Origin: Nioella nitratireducens | GTDB lineage: Bacteria > Pseudomonadota > Alphaproteobacteria > Rhodobacterales > Rhodobacteraceae | Direction of reading: 5' to 3' | Assembly: GCF_001879715.1 (NCBI RefSeq) | Contig: NZ_MNBW01000005.1 | Coordinates: 62,001-126,000 of the forward strand | DNA: 64,000 nucleotides | Part shown: positions 9,109 through 17,436 of the stretch, in pieces | Numbering within the stretch: position 1 is the first letter of the stretch | Layout: each line of letters starts with the position of its first letter | Translations under genes and position numbers: made by a program | The notes under the pieces: generated by a model | Databases searched by the model: none | What the model saw: only the letters and a program-made list of their open reading frames with translations | Told to the model about the DNA's origin: nothing

Positions 9109-9953
9109 GCACCGCCCTCGTTTCCCCCGCCCTAATGGCCGATGTCCGGGCCACGCATCCCGAGGTCTTCGGCACCGCGTGGAAGACCGTCAAGAAATGG
9201 GCCCCGTGGGTCATCGCGCTGGTCTACCTCGTCTGGTCGTTGTGGTATTTCGATATTGCCCGCCTGCTCAACGCGTCCGAGCGGGTCTGGGACTTGCTGC
9301 GCAACTTCGTTGTGTGGCGCGACATGGAAAGCTGGCAATACGGCAACATCTACACCGGCATCGCGCAGACGCTGGCGATGGCCTTTCTCGGCACGCTTCT
9401 GGGGTCTATCGGGGCGCTTTTCGTCGGCTTCCTTGCCGCGCGCAACGTGATGCCGTTCCTCGTGGTGCGTCAGGTGATCCGCAGGGTGCTGGACGTGCTG
9501 CGCGGTGTCGATCAACTGGTCTGGGGTCTCGTCTTCGTGCGCTCGGTCGGGCTGGGGCCGCTGGCTGGCGTGCTGGCGATTTTCGTCAGCGACCTTGGCA
9601 CGCTGTCCAAGCTCTATTCCGAGGCAATCGAGAACATCGACCGCAAGCAGGTCGAGGGCGTAAGGGCCACCGGGGCCGGTCCGCTGGCGGTGATCCGCTA
9701 TGGCTACATCCCGCAGGTTCTGCCGGTCTTCATCTCGCAATCGCTGTATTTCCTCGAGTCCAACACCCGCTCGGCCACCATCCTCGGGATCGTGGGCGCC
9801 GGCGGTATCGGCATGATCATCATCGAACGCTTCCGCGCGAGCCTGTATGATCAGGTCGCCTTCGTGGTGCTGAACGTGCTGGTGCTGATCTTCCTGATCG
9901 ACTGGCTCAGCAAACGCGTGCGCCTTTGGGCGATCGGCAAGAACACCGATTGA
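9105..9953 (+). CDS. phnE: Phosphonate ABC transporter permease PhnE, second copy
   Basis: A 282-residue partner permease of the PhnE family. The EAA loop is VEGVRATGAGPLAVIRYGYIPQ, followed by the SATILGIVGAGGIG segment common to both copies. Hydrophobic helices lie near 33-50, 85-110, 130-155 and 225-265. The ATG overlaps the phnE1 stop, so translation is coupled. A strong terminator follows 17 bases after its stop, closing the phnDCEE operon. Confidence 0.93.
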   Translation: MSTALVSPALMADVRATHPEVFGTAWKTVKKWAPWVIALVYLVWSLWYFDIARLLNASERVWDLLRNFVVWRDMESWQYGNIYTGIAQTLAMAFLGTLLGSIGALFVGFLAARNVMPFLVVRQVIRRVLDVLRGVDQLVWGLVFVRSVGLGPLAGVLAIFVSDLGTLSKLYSEAIENIDRKQVEGVRATGAGPLAVIRYGYIPQVLPVFISQSLYFLESNTRSATILGIVGAGGIGMIIIERFRASLYDQVAFVVLNVLVLIFLIDWLSKRVRLWAIGKNTD

Positions 9954-9970
9954 TCCGACCACACCGTGAC

Positions 9971-10002
9971 AGGCCCGCGCAACGTCAGGCGCGGGCCTTT
10001 TC
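9971..10002 (+). terminator. Intrinsic terminator of the phnDCEE operon
   Basis: AGGCCCGCGC (9971-9980) and GCGCGGGCCT (9989-9998) make a perfect ten-base stem with an eight-base loop, followed by a short T run. It sits between phnE2 and the convergent SDR gene, whose stop codon is at 10003, and could serve both directions. Confidence 0.8.
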
Positions 10003-10728
10003 CTATGCGCCGAGAAGACGGCGAAAGAGCCGCTTCGGCAGCCGCGCCCCAAGGCGGAAGAAGGTCGCCATCTGCCACGGGTAGGACGTGGCGAAGCGGC
10101 GCGACGTCATCGCCCTGAGCGTCCGTCGGGCGGCGTCTTCGGGGTCGATGATATAGGGCATGTCAAAGGTGTTCTTCGCCGTCAGCCGCGTGCGGATAAA
10201 GCCCGGGTTGATTTGCTGCACGAGGATGTTCTTGCGCGACAGGTCCATGTAGAGGTTCTCGGCCAGGTGCATCAGCGCGGCCTTGCTTGCGCCATAACCG
10301 ATGGCCCCCGGCAGCCCGCTGAACCCGGCAAGCGAACCGATGACCACGATATGCCCTTGCCGCCGCGCGGCCATGTCTGGCACGACGTGGCCCAACACCC
10401 GCATTGCACCGGTGAAGTTGACGTCCGACACCTTCAACGCGGCATCCACGTCCCAGTCTTCTGCGCTCATCGGCTCATAGGCCCCGGCGGCATAGATCAC
10501 GCCGTCTATTTCGCCGACATCGCCCGCCGCTGCCGCGACCGAGCCATCATTGGTGACATCCATCGGCAGGGCGCGCGCGCCCCGGATCTCGCCTGCCAGA
10601 TCGACAAGCCGGTCGGCATTGCGGGCCGACAGGATCAGCCGTGCACCCTCGTCGGCCAAGAGATGCGCCAAGGCCCGCCCCAAGCCTTCCGACGCGCCGA
10701 TCAGCCAATATGTGCGGCCTTCGAACAT
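10003..10728 (-). CDS. Short-chain dehydrogenase/reductase, last gene of the RpoE-type operon
   Basis: A 241-residue classical SDR. The nucleotide-binding motif GASEGLG follows the first strand (about residues 10-16); YAAG takes the NNAG-like position and the catalytic YGASKAALMHLAENL carries Tyr and Lys. The substrate is unknown. It begins three bases after the DUF3833 stop, in the order FAD oxidase - DUF1365 - CFA - DUF3833 - SDR. In Rhodobacter, operons of this make-up belong to the sigma-E singlet-oxygen response, so a membrane-lipid-derived aldehyde or ketone is a plausible substrate. Confidence 0.87.
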   Translation of the reverse strand: MFEGRTYWLIGASEGLGRALAHLLADEGARLILSARNADRLVDLAGEIRGARALPMDVTNDGSVAAAAGDVGEIDGVIYAAGAYEPMSAEDWDVDAALKVSDVNFTGAMRVLGHVVPDMAARRQGHIVVIGSLAGFSGLPGAIGYGASKAALMHLAENLYMDLSRKNILVQQINPGFIRTRLTAKNTFDMPYIIDPEDAARRTLRAMTSRRFATSYPWQMATFFRLGARLPKRLFRRLLGA

Positions 10729-10731
10729 GGC

Positions 10732-11280
10732 TCAGGTCGCCGGGCGCATGGTGGCGATCAACTCGGCCACACGGATACCGAACTTGCGCATTTGCGAGCG
10801 GTTGATGATCACCCCGTTGTCCATGAGATACATCCAGTCTGTCACATCCAGCACATGCCCGCCCGCATCCTCGGGCAGGCGCAGACGGTAGGTCATGCAG
10901 ATCGTCGCGCCCGACACGACGCCGCGCCCCTCGCCGACAATGTCATCGGCGGTGGCGGTGAAGGTGCCGTCATTGCCCATCCGCAGGCGCCATTCCCGGT
11001 CCTGCGTGCCGCCACCAGCATAGGCGAAATGTTCGGCCAGCGTGCCGGTGGCACCGGTCCAGACCCCGTTCATGTTGGCCGTGAAGCGAGAGGTCACGCG
11101 GCCAAGTGGCCCATAGATCACGCCTTCGCACAGGATCGGCCCCGACAGGTGGGTGCGCAGGTCAAAGGCCGGGTGTGTCCCGGCATAGGCGGCCGGGGAT
11201 TGGCTGCGAAAGCCGGTCCGGTGTCGAAACACGATCCAGCCGCCAAGCAGGATAACGACGATGCCAAGCATGAAACTCAT
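10732..11280 (-). CDS. DUF3833-family protein, lipid/stress operon
   Basis: A 182-residue protein. An N-terminal hydrophobic helix (about 2-20) looks like an uncleaved anchor; the rest is beta-rich with alternating charged and aromatic residues, consistent with the lipocalin-like shape suggested for DUF3833. The reaction is unknown. The long frame back to 11697 runs antisense inside the methyltransferase and is rejected; ATG at 11280 overlaps the upstream stop by four bases. Its constant company with CFA-type enzymes suggests handling or sensing of modified fatty acids, which is inference. Confidence 0.8.
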   Translation of the reverse strand: MSFMLGIVVILLGGWIVFRHRTGFRSQSPAAYAGTHPAFDLRTHLSGPILCEGVIYGPLGRVTSRFTANMNGVWTGATGTLAEHFAYAGGGTQDREWRLRMGNDGTFTATADDIVGEGRGVVSGATICMTYRLRLPEDAGGHVLDVTDWMYLMDNGVIINRSQMRKFGIRVAELIATMRPAT

Positions 11281-12449
11281 GAAACAGCCTTCCCGTGATG
11301 CATCAGTGTGACTTGGCTGACGCCGGTCTGTCCGGTCAGGAAGGCCGCCGTGCAACTGCCAAGGTAGAACCGCCAAGCACGCAGGAACTCGGGCGGGTAG
11401 CCGAGCCGGTTGATGCGCCGCTCTTCCTCCTGCATCCGGGTGTGCCACGCCTGGCAGGTCGCGGCGTAGTGGGGGCCGAACTCGAACCGGTCCACTACCT
11501 TCAATCCCGCGCGGCGGGCCTGATCGCGGATCGCCCCGTGCGACAGCAACATGCCGCCGGGAAAGATATGCGAGCGAATGAAGTCCGACCCGCGCCGGTA
11601 GATGTTGAAATAGCTGTCGGGCACGGTGATGACCTGCAACACCGCCTGTCCGTTGTCTGACAGGCGATCCTTCAGCGCCTTGAAATAGGTTGGCCAATAC
11701 CGTTCGCCCACGGCCTCGACCATTTCGATCGAGACGATGTTATCGAACCGTCCTGTCGCGTCGCGATAATCCTGCAACCGGATCTCGGCCCGGCCATCCA
11801 GCCGCGCATCGGCATAGCCCTTTTGGCTCGGCGACAGGGTCAGGCCGGTCACGCGATGGCCCCGATCCGCCGCCGCCTCGGCGAAGCCACCCCAGCCACA
11901 CCCGATTTCCAGCACGCTTTCGCCATGCAACTGGTTCAGGATGCGCGCGTTCTTGCGCTCTTGCGCGCGGGTCAGGTCGCTGTCGCCATCGGCAAACAGG
12001 GCCGAGGAATAGGTCATGCCGGGGTCGAGCCACAACGCATAGAACTCGTTGCCGACGTCATAGTGCTGGCGGATGTTGCGCGATGCCCCCCGGCGCGAAT
12101 TGGCGCGCAGAACGGTGTTGAGCAGGCGATACCCCATCCGCGCCCAGAAGCCGCCATAAACGAAGGTTTCCAGCCGCTCCATGTTCATCAATGCCACTTG
12201 GCACAGGTCCGCGACCGAGGGCGTATCCCACAGCCCCGCCATATAGGTTTCGCCCAAACCGATATCGCCTTTGGCGGCGCAGGCGGTGACGACGGACCAG
12301 TCGTTGATCTGCATTTCGGCATCGGGCAGGCCCTGTCCGAAGGTATACATCTCGCCCTCCGGTGTGCGCAGCCGCAGGGTGCCAGCCTGTATCTGGCCGC
12401 AACTTTCCAGAAATTCGCGTTTCACGCGGGCCGTCAGGAAATTCATCAA
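11277..12449 (-). CDS. Cyclopropane-fatty-acyl-phospholipid synthase family methyltransferase
   Basis: A 390-residue SAM-dependent enzyme of the CFA synthase family, acting on unsaturated acyl chains of membrane lipids. The HYDVGNEFY motif is at 129-137 and the SAM-binding EIGCGWGGF at 181-189; the N-terminal part is the lipid-binding domain. Relatives in the Rhodobacter sigma-E regulon take part in methylated/furan fatty acid formation rather than simple cyclopropanation, so either product is possible. Both ends overlap neighbours by four bases (ATGA), showing tight translational coupling in the five-gene operon. Confidence 0.9.
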   Translation of the reverse strand: MMNFLTARVKREFLESCGQIQAGTLRLRTPEGEMYTFGQGLPDAEMQINDWSVVTACAAKGDIGLGETYMAGLWDTPSVADLCQVALMNMERLETFVYGGFWARMGYRLLNTVLRANSRRGASRNIRQHYDVGNEFYALWLDPGMTYSSALFADGDSDLTRAQERKNARILNQLHGESVLEIGCGWGGFAEAAADRGHRVTGLTLSPSQKGYADARLDGRAEIRLQDYRDATGRFDNIVSIEMVEAVGERYWPTYFKALKDRLSDNGQAVLQVITVPDSYFNIYRRGSDFIRSHIFPGGMLLSHGAIRDQARRAGLKVVDRFEFGPHYAATCQAWHTRMQEEERRINRLGYPPEFLRAWRFYLGSCTAAFLTGQTGVSQVTLMHHGKAVS

Positions 12450-13192
12450 CTCACCTCTTCTGTGGGGGCTTGGGGGCGGCTGCGATAGCGCGCGCCTTTA
12501 AGTTTCAGGCGTAGCGCGTGCCAATGGATCAGCCCCCATGTGCGCAGTGTGCCGAGGGGGCGACGCAAGGTTGCGGCAAGCAGCCCCCACGTTGTCATCG
12601 GCTGGCGATTGCCGGACAGGGTGGCGACCACGCCTTCGGGGCCGTTGTCGTGCAGGATGCGGATCACGATACGTTCCGGCGTCACGCGAAACTGGAAGCG
12701 ATAGCCACCGGCCACCTCTTGGAAGGGCGAGACATGCATGACCTTTTCGGCCTGCAACACGTCGCTCGGGCCGACCGGGGCAAAGCCGGGTTTGTGGCTG
12801 ACATAGCTGTGCCGGTCGCCGAACGTGTTGGTCACTTCCGAGATGACCGCCACGAGTTGATCGCCCCGGAACGCCAGCCAGAAGCTGACCGGGTTGAAGA
12901 CACGGCCCAGAAACGCCGGTTGCGCCAGCAACAGCAGGCGCGCATCGCTCAGGCCCCGCGCGGCCAGAACCTCGCGCGCCCACTCCGCGCCGCGCCCGTG
13001 CTTGGGCGGGCCGCCATGGTGGCGGTCCTGCACGGAAAAGAGCCCGCGCCGGTTACGCGCGAAAAGGGCCGGGCCCGCGTCGCTGTCAGGGTCGATCAGC
13101 ACGAAATCCACCGAATGCGTGAAGGCATGGGCAATGCCGCCCCGCCGCGCATGGGTGGTCTTGCCGCGCAGATGTTCAGGCCACTGGCTCAT
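12446..13192 (-). CDS. DUF1365-family protein
   Basis: A 248-residue cytoplasmic protein of the DUF1365 family, which nearly always lies between an amine-oxidase-like FAD gene and a CFA synthase gene. Conserved blocks include HARRGGIAHAFTHSVDF near the N-terminus, RVFNPVSFWLAF, and VMHVSPFQEVAGGYRFQF. The biochemical function is not established; a role in acyl-chain modification follows from context only. The frame extends far upstream to 13996, but ATG at 13192 gives the family start and an ATGA overlap with the FAD gene. Confidence 0.87.
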   Translation of the reverse strand: MSQWPEHLRGKTTHARRGGIAHAFTHSVDFVLIDPDSDAGPALFARNRRGLFSVQDRHHGGPPKHGRGAEWAREVLAARGLSDARLLLLAQPAFLGRVFNPVSFWLAFRGDQLVAVISEVTNTFGDRHSYVSHKPGFAPVGPSDVLQAEKVMHVSPFQEVAGGYRFQFRVTPERIVIRILHDNGPEGVVATLSGNRQPMTTWGLLAATLRRPLGTLRTWGLIHWHALRLKLKGARYRSRPQAPTEEVS

Positions 13193-14478
13193 GCGGCAGC
13201 AACCCGTTCCACCGGCGTCATCGCGCGGGCGATGCGCGCGGCGCTGGCGAACCCGTCTTCGTGAAAGCCGTGCCGCGTATAGGCCCCGGCGAACCACGTG
13301 TTGTTCTGGCCCTGCATCTCGCGCAGCGCCCTCTGCGCCGTGAGGGCGGCCAGATCGAAGACGGGGTGGCGAAAGCTGGTCTGATCGTAGACCAGATCCT
13401 CGCGGATCGACTGCGCGGGGTTGAGCGTCACGAACATCGGATCGCTCTCGGGGATGTTCTGAAGCCGGTTCATCCAGTAGCTGACTCCGATCGCCGGGAC
13501 GTCGACCCCCGTCTGCGCCTGATAGACCCATGACGACCACACCTTGCGCCGCTTGGGCATCTGGGCGGTGTCGCGGTGCAACCAGATCGCGTTGTCCTGA
13601 AACCGGATCGCGCCGAGGGCGTTCCGCTCGGCCTGCGTGGGGCGGTCCAGCAAGCGCAGCGCCTGGTCGGAATGACAGGCGAAGATGACGTGATCGAAGA
13701 CCTCCGCCGCGCCGTCTGTCTGGATCGTGACGGCGCCGGGCGTGCGGCGGACGGATTTGACCGGCGTGCCAATGCGCAGATCGGTCCCGCGTTGCGTCAG
13801 GGCGCGTTCCAATCGCGTCACATATTCCCGGCTGCCGCCATCGACGGTCCACCACTGGTGTTGACCAGTGGGCGACAGCAGCGCGTGATTGCGAAAGAAT
13901 TGCACCAGTGCGCGGGCGGGGAAGGCCATGATCTGGTCGGGCGGGGTCGACCAGATCGCGCCCGATAGCGGCGCGAGGTAATAGTCGCGGAACCATTGCC
14001 CAAGCCGCAGGTCGCGCATCAGGTCCGCGATGGTGGCACTGTCGTCGCGGGCCAGCTCTTCGGCACGCGCGTTAAAGCGCAGCACGTCGCGCACCATGCG
14101 CAGGAACCCCGGCCGCGCAAGATTGCCGCGCTGTGCCAGCAGGGCGTCAAGGTTCTTGAGGCCATATTCGATCCGACCGCCGTCAATCGAGGCCCCGAAA
14201 CTCATGTCGCTTTTCGCGACCGGCACGTCGAGGTCTTGGAACATCCGTGTCAGGTGCGGATAATTTGCGTAGTTGAAGACGATAAACCCCGTGTCAACCG
14301 GCTGGTCGCCGTTCAGGCCGGCCATCACCGTGCGGGCGTGACCGCCCAGGCGCGGCTCGGCCTCGTAAAGCGTGACCGCGTCATTGCGCGACAGCAGCCA
14401 CGCGGCGGCCAGCCCCGAAATGCCCCCGCCGATGACGGCAATACGGCGCGAGGGTCGGAACGGGGCGTCAAAGGACAT
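13189..14478 (-). CDS. FAD-dependent amine-oxidase-like oxidoreductase, first gene of the RpoE-type operon
   Basis: A 429-residue flavoprotein. The dinucleotide motif VIGGGISGLAAAWLL opens the protein, followed by the YEAEPRLGGHARTV second motif of the amine oxidase/desaturase superfamily. It is the kind found with CFA synthases and may oxidise or desaturate fatty-acyl groups. An ATG at 14505 would add nine residues, but it lies at the -10 element; ATG at 14478 has GGAG at ideal distance and about a 22-base leader from the predicted transcription start. Divergent from rpoE. Confidence 0.87.
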   Translation of the reverse strand: MSFDAPFRPSRRIAVIGGGISGLAAAWLLSRNDAVTLYEAEPRLGGHARTVMAGLNGDQPVDTGFIVFNYANYPHLTRMFQDLDVPVAKSDMSFGASIDGGRIEYGLKNLDALLAQRGNLARPGFLRMVRDVLRFNARAEELARDDSATIADLMRDLRLGQWFRDYYLAPLSGAIWSTPPDQIMAFPARALVQFFRNHALLSPTGQHQWWTVDGGSREYVTRLERALTQRGTDLRIGTPVKSVRRTPGAVTIQTDGAAEVFDHVIFACHSDQALRLLDRPTQAERNALGAIRFQDNAIWLHRDTAQMPKRRKVWSSWVYQAQTGVDVPAIGVSYWMNRLQNIPESDPMFVTLNPAQSIREDLVYDQTSFRHPVFDLAALTAQRALREMQGQNNTWFAGAYTRHGFHEDGFASAARIARAMTPVERVAAA

Positions 14479-14505
14479 CGGGCAGTCTCCAGCTTGTGTA
14501 TGCAA

Positions 14506-14535
14506 CTCATACGAGCGGGAAATTTCTTCGGATCA
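14506..14535 (-). promoter_or_regulatory. RpoE-type promoter of the FAD oxidase operon
   Basis: Read on the reverse strand, the -35 element TGATCC occupies 14535-14530 and the -10 element TATGAG 14511-14506, with 19 bases between TGATC and TATGA. This matches the Rhodobacter RpoE pattern (TGATC, then TAA-like) and has exactly the spacing of the opposed rpoE promoter. Confidence 0.75.
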
Positions 14536-14539
14536 AAAT

Positions 14540-14568
14540 TGATCCGCGATTTGCGCCGACGCGTAAGA
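14540..14568 (+). promoter_or_regulatory. Autoregulatory RpoE-type promoter of rpoE-chrR
   Basis: TGATCC at 14540-14545 and TAAGA at 14564-14568, with 19 bases between TGATC and TAAGA. TGATC with TAAGA is the classic Rhodobacter RpoE promoter pair. It predicts a start near 14575 and a leader of about 85 bases before the GTG at 14661. Confidence 0.8.
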
Positions 14569-14660
14569 GCCGTATGTTGATCGCAACAGATATCTGCAAG
14601 CCCGCGCGCCCGGCCCGCCCGATGGCCCCGCCGCGCCCCTTGCGAAAGGAAAAGGACGCC

Positions 14661-15221
14661 GTGGCGCCCGAACGCGATCTATCAGAGCAAACCCGGCTGA
14701 TGCTGGCGGTGCGGGACTCCTGCGACCGTCAGGCCTTTGCACGGTTGTTCGATTTCTATGCCCCCCGCCTGAAGGGCTTCGTCATGCGGGGTGGGGCAGA
14801 TGCGGCGCAGGCCGAGGAAATCGTGCAGGACGTGATGCTGACGATCTGGCGCAAGGCCGATCAGTTCGATCCCACCCGCGCGCAGGTGTCGGGCTGGATC
14901 TATCAGATCACCCGGAACCGGCAGATCGACATGATCCGCCGTGTCAGCCGCGCCATGCCGGAAGAGCTCAAACACGAGGACGAGCACGACCCTGACCCCG
15001 GTCAGATCCTCGCCCTTGAACAGGAAACAGGGAAGTTGAAACAGGCGTTGGGAAAACTAAAACCGGAACAACGCCAGATGATCGAAAAAGCCTACCTCGG
15101 TGAATTGACGCATCAGGAAATACACGCCGAGACAGGGTTGCCGCTTGGAACCATTAAATCCCGCATCCGATTGGGGCTGGAACGCCTGCGGCACGAGTTG
15201 AAGGGCCTGAGAGAGCCATGA
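14661..15221 (+). CDS. rpoE: ECF sigma factor RpoE (ChrR-controlled, singlet-oxygen type)
   Basis: A 186-residue group 4 sigma factor. Region 2 has FVMRGGADAAQAEEIVQDVMLTIW and the -10 contact part WIYQITRNRQIDMIRR; region 4 has LTHQEIHAETGLPLGTIKSR, very close to Rhodobacter RpoE. It should direct RNA polymerase to its own promoter and to the divergent lipid operon under singlet oxygen. Longer frames start at ATG 14496, 14574 or 14622, but only GTG 14661 follows a strong AAGGAAAAGGA and leaves room for the predicted promoter. It overlaps chrR by four bases. Confidence 0.92.
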   Translation: MAPERDLSEQTRLMLAVRDSCDRQAFARLFDFYAPRLKGFVMRGGADAAQAEEIVQDVMLTIWRKADQFDPTRAQVSGWIYQITRNRQIDMIRRVSRAMPEELKHEDEHDPDPGQILALEQETGKLKQALGKLKPEQRQMIEKAYLGELTHQEIHAETGLPLGTIKSRIRLGLERLRHELKGLREP

Positions 15222-15853
15222 GCAAGATACATCACCATATCCCTGAACCAATGCTTGCCGCCTATGCGGCAGGAACGTTGCCGCACGTGTTCGAGGTGGT
15301 CGTGGCCACCCATATTTCGCTCTGCGCACAGTGTCGGGCAGGGTTGGAGGCACATGAAACCGCAGGCGGTGTCGTGTTGGAAGCGACCAATGCGGCCGCC
15401 CTGTCGGATGACCTGAAAGCAGATGTCCTGGCGCTGCTGGATATCGACATGCCCGAGCCGCCCGCGCCGAAAGGATCTGGTATTTTCCCGGCCCCGGTGA
15501 TGGCGGCGCTGAAAAACAGGCCGCCGCGTTGGAAAAGCCTCGGGTTCGGGGTACGGCAGAGCATTCTGGAACACGGCTCTGAGGGCAGCTTGCGGCTGCT
15601 CCACATCCCGCCCGGTCGCGCTGTGCCCGATCATGGCCATAACGGGATCGAGATGACGTTGGTTCTTCAGGGCAGCTTCGCGGATGAGACCGGCGCCTTT
15701 GGCGTGGGCGATCTTGAAGTCGCTGGCGATGAGTTGGAGCATACCCCCATCGCGGGCGAGGGCGAGCCCTGCATCTGCTTGGCCGCGACCGACGCGCCGC
15801 TGCGCTTCACCACGATGATCCCGCGCTTGTTGCAGCCCTTGTTTCGCATATGA
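15218..15853 (+). CDS. chrR: Zinc anti-sigma factor ChrR
   Basis: A 211-residue cytoplasmic partner that holds RpoE inactive until singlet oxygen or organic peroxide triggers release. The N-terminal zinc anti-sigma domain has His6 and the H32-x3-C36-x2-C39 motif. The C-terminal cupin has His139, His141, Glu145 and His175, matching the metal set of Rhodobacter ChrR, plus the C185-I-C187 pair. All expected ligands are present, so it should be functional. Its start overlaps the rpoE stop, the usual arrangement that keeps a fixed ratio of sigma to anti-sigma. Confidence 0.94.
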   Translation: MSKIHHHIPEPMLAAYAAGTLPHVFEVVVATHISLCAQCRAGLEAHETAGGVVLEATNAAALSDDLKADVLALLDIDMPEPPAPKGSGIFPAPVMAALKNRPPRWKSLGFGVRQSILEHGSEGSLRLLHIPPGRAVPDHGHNGIEMTLVLQGSFADETGAFGVGDLEVAGDELEHTPIAGEGEPCICLAATDAPLRFTTMIPRLLQPLFRI

Positions 15854-15862
15854 GGAACGGGA

Positions 15863-15896
15863 CTGGTCGGCGTTCGACTAACCGCGCGTCGGCCAG
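15863..15896 (+). terminator. Weak hairpin downstream of chrR
   Basis: CTGGTCGGCG (15863-15872) can pair fully, using two G-U pairs, with CGTCGGCCAG (15887-15896) across a 14-base loop. It lies ten bases after the chrR stop in a convergent gap, but has no T tract. Confidence 0.3.
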
Positions 15897-15964
15897 CCCG
15901 CAGAACGGTCTGTCAATCGAGCAGAGGCCTGACGACCTTTGGTCCGCGTGTGGCGCTCTGGTCT

Positions 15965-17233
15965 TTACCCACGCAGCCGCAAATCCGCCGTGCGCGCGTG
16001 GCCTTCCATCCCCTCCAGCCGCGAAATTCTTGCCGCCGCCGCCGCGACTGGCCGCGCGGCCTCTGGCGTGGCGCGTTGCCATGTCACGGTTTTCAGGAAC
16101 TTGTGCACGCTCAGCCCACCGGTATAGCGCGCCGCGCCTGACGTGGGCAGCACATGGTTCGGCCCGGCGCACTTGTCGCCGAAGGCCACCGTGGTTTCTG
16201 CCCCCAGAAACAACGATCCATAGACCCGCAGGCGGTTCAGCCACCATTCCAGCCCCTCGGCCTGCACATGCAGGTGTTCGGGCGCATATTCATCGGCCAC
16301 CCGCGCCATGTCTTCGAAGCTGTCGCACAGGATGATCTCGCCAAAACAGTCCCAGGCGCGGCGGGCGTTTTCGGCATTCGGCTCTGGCAGGGTGTCGATC
16401 AGGCGCGGCACCATCGCCAGCACGCTTTGCGCAAGGCAGGTGTCGTTGGTGACCAGCCAGACCGGCGAGTTGTATCCATGCTCTGCCTGCCCCACCAAAT
16501 CCCATGCCACGGTTTCCGGGTCCGCCCTTCGGTCGGCGAGAATCATGGAATCCGTCGGCCCCGCCACCATGTCGATCCCGACCGGGCCAAAGAGCTGCCG
16601 CTTGGCCTCGGCCACATACTGGTTGCCCGGCCCGACAAGAATATCCGCCCCCGGCAGACCGAAATGCCCGTAGGCCATCGCCGCCACCGCCTGCACCCCG
16701 CCAAGCGACAGGATCGCGTCGGCCCCGGCAAGGTCCATGGTGAAGATCACGGCGGGCGGAATGCCTTGTCCCGGCTTGGGCGGCGACGCCGCCGTGATAT
16801 GTGGCACGCCCGCGACCTTGGCCGTGGTGATCGTCATCAAGGCCGAGGCCACATGCGAATAGCGCCCCCCCGGCACGTAACAGCCCGCCGCCGAAACCGG
16901 GATGAGCTTTTGCCCCGCCACCAGCCCCGGCGCCAGCTCGATTTCGCAATCGGTGACCGAGGCGCGCTGCGCCTGCGCAAAGCGGCGGATGTTGTCATGG
17001 GCATAGCGAATGTCATCCTTGACCGCGTCCGGCACCATGGCGATGGCCCGCGCGCGGTCGGCATCTGACAGCAGAACCGGGCCGTCATGGCGGTCGAACT
17101 GCCGGGCATAGCGCGTCACCGCCGCTTCGCCCTCGGCCTCGATCACGCGCAGCATCAGGCTGACCTGATCGCTCAGGTCCTGGCGGTCCTCGCGGGCCTG
17201 CGGCAGACCCTCTTTCACATAGGTTATGACCAT
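15965..17233 (-). CDS. Histidinol-dehydrogenase-family enzyme, probably sulfopropanediol 3-dehydrogenase (HpsN-like)
   Basis: A 422-residue NAD-dependent, zinc-using dehydrogenase. The HisD zinc and catalytic residues are visible: Q and H in GQAEHG, the PEH pair in YAPEHLHV, the Asp in AFGDKCAG, and a C-terminal His in GMEGHARTAD. The GYNSPVWLV and SVHKFLKTVTWQR segments resemble HpsN, which oxidises 2,3-dihydroxypropane-1-sulfonate to sulfolactate in roseobacters, more than biosynthetic HisD. No his or other hps genes flank it, so the substrate is inferred. It ends in a convergent gap with chrR. Confidence 0.72.
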   Translation of the reverse strand: MVITYVKEGLPQAREDRQDLSDQVSLMLRVIEAEGEAAVTRYARQFDRHDGPVLLSDADRARAIAMVPDAVKDDIRYAHDNIRRFAQAQRASVTDCEIELAPGLVAGQKLIPVSAAGCYVPGGRYSHVASALMTITTAKVAGVPHITAASPPKPGQGIPPAVIFTMDLAGADAILSLGGVQAVAAMAYGHFGLPGADILVGPGNQYVAEAKRQLFGPVGIDMVAGPTDSMILADRRADPETVAWDLVGQAEHGYNSPVWLVTNDTCLAQSVLAMVPRLIDTLPEPNAENARRAWDCFGEIILCDSFEDMARVADEYAPEHLHVQAEGLEWWLNRLRVYGSLFLGAETTVAFGDKCAGPNHVLPTSGAARYTGGLSVHKFLKTVTWQRATPEAARPVAAAAARISRLEGMEGHARTADLRLRG

Positions 17234-17436
17234 CGGTCCGACCTTTCTGTTCGCATAGCGGAAATCTTGCGGGTGGGTCGAAAATTGGTCAATGAAATTC
17301 GTGTGTTATGCCATTCATTTCGGGATTTCGAAATTCCCGTTTTCAAGCCGCGAAAGCTGCCCGGCCCGGAGACGGAACTTTTTTGCTTCCCCGCCAAGGA
17401 TCGCCGCTTAGGCTGCGTCATACCAAGGACATGCGC
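17234..17436. promoter_or_regulatory. Upstream region of the HpsN-like gene with imperfect palindrome
   Basis: The region between the divergent hpsN-like gene and the 49-codon ORF is AT-richer than its flanks. It contains a palindrome at 17321-17339: CGGGA and TCCCG arms surround TTTCGAAAT, whose TTTCGAAA core is itself self-complementary. An operator here is plausible; no regulator gene is adjacent. Confidence 0.35.

Noticed and set aside
14530-14545. GGATCAAAATTGATCC read as a single repressor palindrome
   Set aside because: Both arms are explained as -35 elements of divergent RpoE promoters with matched -10 elements; a separate repressor is not needed, though not excluded.
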